Made by a program: the position numbers and the translations under genes
In this document: in pieces, positions 61,109-64,000 of the stretch
How the letters are laid out: every line of letters begins with the position of its first letter
How positions within the stretch are numbered: the first letter of the stretch is position 1
NCBI RefSeq assembly: GCF_042649685.1
Contig: NZ_JBHRZT010000068.1
Span: 1-64,000 of the forward strand
DNA from: Bacillus_BA songklensis
Lineage (GTDB): Bacteria; Bacillota; Bacilli; Bacillales; Bacillaceae_H
DNA length: 64,000 nt
Direction of reading: 5' to 3'
Notes under the pieces: model-generated
Told to the model about the DNA's origin: nothing
Databases searched by the model: none
The model's input: only the letters and a program-made list of their open reading frames with translations

Positions 61109-61207
61109 ATGAGCGAAGGATATGGTGGATTTCGTAATGTTTTCGCTTTAGTTGTCGTCTTATTTGTTTTACTCATCATCGTAGGATGCTCTTGTAGTGT
61201 ATATTAA
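61109..61207 (+). CDS. YjcZ-like small sporulation membrane protein
   Basis: 32 residues: MSEGYGGFRNVF then a hydrophobic helix (ALVVVLFVLLIIVGCSC) and SVY. Shares FALIVVLFVLLIIVG with the preceding protein; the Gly/Tyr stretch is shortened and two Cys end the helix. AGGAGG precedes the ATG. Likely a tandem duplicate of the gene 57 nt upstream; a terminator follows 26 nt after the stop. Confidence 0.85.
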   Translation: MSEGYGGFRNVFALVVVLFVLLIIVGCSCSVY

Positions 61208-61233
61208 TCCTCTACAAGTACAATCGGCAATCA

Positions 61234-61268
61234 AAAGAGCCTTGGATTCTATGAACCCAAGGCTCTTT
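61234..61268. terminator. Terminator after the small sporulation genes
   Basis: AAAGAGCCTTGG pairs with CCAAGGCTCTTT; strong, usable on both strands. Confidence 0.88.
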
Positions 61269-61269
61269 C

Positions 61270-61406
61270 AATACAACATATAATGCATTTTCTGCTAACA
61301 TACTGTCTGCGTCTAGGGTTACAATGAGCTCTGAGGAAGCAAATTGCACTCCCGCTTCAATGCGCCTGCTTTTCCTCCATTTTCTTTATCAATTACGGAA
61401 TACATA
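61270..61406 (-). pseudogene. Fragment of a family 2 glycosyltransferase
   Basis: Minus strand reads YSVIDKENGGKAGAL, then after one frame shift AGVQFASSELIVTLDADSML and AENALY. GGKAGALNAG and the DAD metal motif are typical of GT2 enzymes such as IcaA/BcsA-type synthases. About 40 codons remain. No other part is nearby. Confidence 0.7.
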
Positions 61407-61454
61407 CAGTGGGAAGTCTTTTTTCTTCATTCTTGACACATATAACGCCTAACA

Positions 61455-62462
61455 TCACATATGATCAGTCAAGAATTCATTTGCAATTAGCCTATAAGAT
61501 TGGACACGATCCTCAAAACGATGTGTAATGGTCAAAATCATGATTTCGTCCGCCTGATATAACGTTTTTAATTCCAAAAGCCGCTGCTTTACTTCCCGTG
61601 GATTACCGATCACCATTTTCTTTCTCATCTTTTCAATCATTTCTTTTTCATCGCTGGTAAATGGATATTGCTTGGCTTCTTCCATTGAAGGTATCCCTCT
61701 GTTTCCCTCCCCTTTTGCAAGTTGAATTTTCCATAAATGATCGCTCAGAGCCACTTCTTCCGCTTTTTCTGTTGTTTCCGAACAAATAGCGGAAACGGTG
61801 AGTATGGATTGGGGCTGTTGTAATTTGCCCTTTGCTTTAAAGCTTTGAATATAGTCGTTCATGATTTTCGTTCCTTCTTTATCGCTCATAAAGTGCCCGA
61901 ATGCATAGGCAGTTCCGTTTTCCGCCGCAAGTTTTGCGCTTTTTTCACTCGTCCCGAGGATCCAGGGTTCAGGAGAGACGGCAGGAAGAGGAGAGGCAGA
62001 AACTTTTGAATACATATGATCGGAAGGAAAATCGTTATGTAAAAAATGAAGTAGCTCTTTGACAGATTCAGGCATTTTCCGAACTTGTTCCAAAAAGTTA
62101 TCCGAAAGAGCCATCGTTGCTTCAGCAGATCCCCCCGGAGCCCTGCCAATTCCTATATCTATGCGATTTGGAAATAAGGTTGCAAGCATATTATACGTTT
62201 CGGCGACTTTATACGGTTTGTAGTGCGGAAGCAAAACGGCTCCAGAACCAAGGCGAATTCTTTCTGTGTTTGCCCCGATGTATCCTAACATGACTTCAGG
62301 AGCTGAACAAGAAAGGCCTGAGAAATCATGGTGTTCGGCGATCCAATAGCGCGTGTATCCTAATTTTTCGCCGATTTGCGCAAGTCTCATCGATTCCCGC
62401 AATGCTTGCCCGGCGGTTTTTCCGGAAGAAATGGGTGCTTGATCTAAAATGCTTATTTTCAT
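61455..62462 (-). CDS. LLM-class flavin-dependent oxidoreductase (luciferase-like)
   Basis: 335-residue TIM barrel of the luciferase-like monooxygenase family, group 1 (MsnO8/YwcH-like). N-terminal ISILDQAPISSGKTAGQAL and YWIAEHHDFSGLSCSAPEVMLGYI near residue 40, then RIRLGSGAVLLPHYKPYKVAE and FPNRIDIGIGRAPGG, all flavin/phosphate contacts. It oxidises an unknown small organic compound using reduced flavin from a separate reductase, perhaps the NfrA-like enzyme. AGAAGGAA precedes the ATG. Single gene. Confidence 0.88.
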   Translation of the reverse strand: MKISILDQAPISSGKTAGQALRESMRLAQIGEKLGYTRYWIAEHHDFSGLSCSAPEVMLGYIGANTERIRLGSGAVLLPHYKPYKVAETYNMLATLFPNRIDIGIGRAPGGSAEATMALSDNFLEQVRKMPESVKELLHFLHNDFPSDHMYSKVSASPLPAVSPEPWILGTSEKSAKLAAENGTAYAFGHFMSDKEGTKIMNDYIQSFKAKGKLQQPQSILTVSAICSETTEKAEEVALSDHLWKIQLAKGEGNRGIPSMEEAKQYPFTSDEKEMIEKMRKKMVIGNPREVKQRLLELKTLYQADEIMILTITHRFEDRVQSYRLIANEFLTDHM

Positions 62463-62744
62463 AAAGCTATTCCTTCTTTCTACACAATTCCTATGCTTCG
62501 ATTACTTGTTTTCCCCTAAATGTTCCTCTTTTACCCTTTAATGATAAAACAGCTTTCCATCGAGGAAAAGTATTCTGCCTTCAACCATTATCCCCTTTCT
62601 TTTGTAAATGATGGACCATTTTTTTCAATAACAGCCTTGTTCATGGTCATAAAAAAGCCAGCAAATGGAAAAACTTAAATGAATTGAAATAAGGAAAATA
62701 AACAAGGTACTAAAATGCCTACTTAATAAAAAGGAAGTGTTTGC

Positions 62745-63032
62745 ATGTGGGTTATCAAGACGGAACATAAAAGAGAAGACGGGGGAACCGTTGCGCTTGA
62801 GCTGGAAACCGAAGATGGTAAATTTGATGTGAATGTTAGATGGGATGGCTGCATGGAGATTCATGTATATACGGTCACCGAAGAAAACCGCGAACTTAAT
62901 GACACGTTCCATACTTGTGACTTAAAGGGATTTATTGAAACATTACAATCATTGAATGGAGTATGCTTAGAGTTTTTCGATGAAGGCAGCTACTGGGAGC
63001 AAGGAGATCCAGAGGACAAAAATGAATCATGA
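62745..63032 (+). CDS. Hypothetical small protein, unknown function
   Basis: 95 residues, acidic, beta-rich (MWVIKTEHKREDGGTVALELETEDGKFDVNVRWDGCMEIHVYT), then a helix (DLKGFIETLQSL) and an acidic tail. AAAAGGAAG precedes the ATG. No signal peptide or motif; not recognised. The 280-base stretch before it has no gene. Confidence 0.6.
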   Translation: MWVIKTEHKREDGGTVALELETEDGKFDVNVRWDGCMEIHVYTVTEENRELNDTFHTCDLKGFIETLQSLNGVCLEFFDEGSYWEQGDPEDKNES

Positions 63033-63076
63033 AAATGTAGATCCCTATACTCTTTATTGGATATTGCATCATTCAA

Positions 63077-63450
63077 TCATTTCTCGTCATACGCACTCAA
63101 AGCAAAACATCGAAGCTCATTGTTAAACCGGACGGCACTCTCCCAAAAAGGGGAATGCCCTACTTGCGGATAGAAAATGGAGGGATTCAATGACAGCTTG
63201 AATATCATTCGCCCAATTTCGTGAATCATCATATCCAAATCCGGGCTTTTCAGACTGCCGGTGACCCCGAAGATCCATCGTGATAAGCCTGAAATCCACA
63301 CCTAAATCGGAGTGGATTTGTTTTCTCCAACATAATCTTGACTGTGATATCCCATGAATAAAAAGCAGTGGAATACCATGGGGGTTTCCGGTTTCCTCCA
63401 CATAGATTTGGGTATGGGAGCCGCCTGAGATATAATACCCATCATTTATC
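63077..63450 (-). pseudogene. Alpha/beta hydrolase, internally deleted
   Basis: The frame carries YYISGGSHTQIYVEETG, PLLFIHGISQSRLCW (oxyanion HG) and LITMDLRGHRQSEKP up to DIQAVIESL, the first ~85 residues of an alpha/beta hydrolase. It then jumps, in another frame, to VGHSPFWESAVRFNNEL and the stop, the usual last strand and helix with the catalytic-His neighbourhood (GHSPF). The nucleophile elbow and cap are missing. Both termini survive, as in the amylase and LacI relics. Confidence 0.85.
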
Positions 63451-63524
63451 CTTCTGCTCCTGTTCGCTGTGATGATATATTTTATGAAGGTTCATTCTTC
63501 TAAAGACTTGTTTATTTCCCCCCT

Positions 63525-64000
63525 TCATTCAGTCCCACTTCTTTTACAAAGGATAGAAGAACCATGGTCGGTTACCGCTTTCTCGTTACTTTTCTTCTTG
63601 GCAAGCAATACGATTGAAATCGAGAGGATCAGAGTGAGCGTCAAGGAAATCACAATCATGTCGATAACCCCTTTCCACCCGAAAGTCGTCCAGAAAACCC
63701 CTCCAGCCGTTCCGCCAGCACTCGAACCGACGTAGTAGAAAAACAAATAAAGCGACGAGGCTTGTGCTTTATCGTGAGTGGCGTGGCGTCCGACCCAGCT
63801 GCTGGCAATCGAGTGGCCGCCAAAAAAGCCAAATGTGAAGATCGCAATACCTGCGATTTTAATCAACAAATGGGTGTTTAACGTGATGATTGCACCAAGA
63901 AACATAATTAAGATTGAAATCCACAGGACTTTGTGACGGCCAAATTGATCCGCCAAACTCCCCATCCAGGTAGAGCTAAACGTCCCGACAAGGTAAACGA
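63525..64000 (-). CDS. MFS transporter, DHA1 type (partial, cut by window edge)
   Basis: C-terminal part only: about 158 residues with the last five membrane helices; the gene continues beyond the right edge. MGSLADQFGRHKVLW is the motif A-like loop 8-9, and GFFGGHSIASSWVGRHA and YLFFYYVGSSAGGTAGGVFW follow. The tail (KKKSNEKAVTDHGSS) is basic and soluble. Resembles YybF/YgaY-like sugar or drug exporters of Bacillus; substrate unknown. Confidence 0.82.
   Translation of the reverse strand, partial: VYLVGTFSSTWMGSLADQFGRHKVLWISILIMFLGAIITLNTHLLIKIAGIAIFTFGFFGGHSIASSWVGRHATHDKAQASSLYLFFYYVGSSAGGTAGGVFWTTFGWKGVIDMIVISLTLTLILSISIVLLAKKKSNEKAVTDHGSSILCKRSGTE

Overview
The window looks like chromosome from a low-GC, endospore-forming member of the Bacillaceae. 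The evidence is an alpha/beta-type SASP, two tiny YjcZ-type sporulation proteins, a KinB-like sporulation kinase, a perfect PerR box before katA, PhoP-box arrays, a guanine riboswitch, many Bacillus-type proteins and strong AGGAGG ribosome binding sites. The genus cannot be fixed from sequence alone. No rRNA, tRNA, CRISPR array or intact insertion sequence was recognised.

Layout. 1-3 kb: nucleoside ABC uptake genes (NupN lipoprotein, truncated NupO ATPase) on the minus strand behind a guanine riboswitch. 3-9.7 kb: serine hydrolase relic, RNase J, DEDDh exonuclease, secreted phosphoesterase, purT. 9.9-17.8 kb: nitroreductase, katA, HAD phosphatase, M20 amidohydrolase, sensor kinase, two unknown genes. 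18.2-22 kb: a YfkN-type cyclic-nucleotide phosphodiesterase/5'-nucleotidase split by one in-frame amber codon and apparently starting at ATA, behind four PhoP boxes. 22-26 kb: heterodimeric ABC exporter. 26-31.3 kb: MarR regulator, nitronate monooxygenase, ArsB-type permease, then MATE and response-regulator wreckage around a GIY-YIG gene. 31.7-38 kb: SASP, DUF975 protein, gutted alpha-amylase, CPBP protease divergent from a two-component system. 38-43.5 kb: YhbI/YhbJ/YhcA-like drug efflux locus, then an intact PhoP-box 5'-nucleotidase. 44-49.3 kb: PilZ plus EAL-HDOD pair, CwlO-like hydrolase, DoxX protein. 49.8-55.7 kb: glycosyltransferase, TnpB relic, MerR-like and DnaB-like proteins, unknowns. 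55.8-59.8 kb: sugar symporter and amylo-alpha-1,6-glucosidase beside a gutted LacI gene. 60-64 kb: spore-type small proteins, flavin monooxygenase, hydrolase relic, partial MFS gene.

Two themes tie the region together. One is phosphate and purine scavenging: extracellular nucleotidases with PhoP boxes release nucleosides, NupNO imports them under guanine control, and purT makes purines de novo. The other is decay: at least ten genes are broken, and several keep both termini while losing the middle.

The most unusual signal is a dispersed intergenic element family, about eleven full or partial copies. It has a fixed TATATRAATCCACAT end, a long first hairpin whose arms differ between copies but stay complementary, a TTTACGCRTAAG linker, and a second hairpin enclosing a small CCC-loop-GGG hairpin. 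One copy of the end lies downstream of a TnpB relic, so IS200/IS605-type mobilisation or an omega-RNA-like transcript is a reasonable but unproven explanation.
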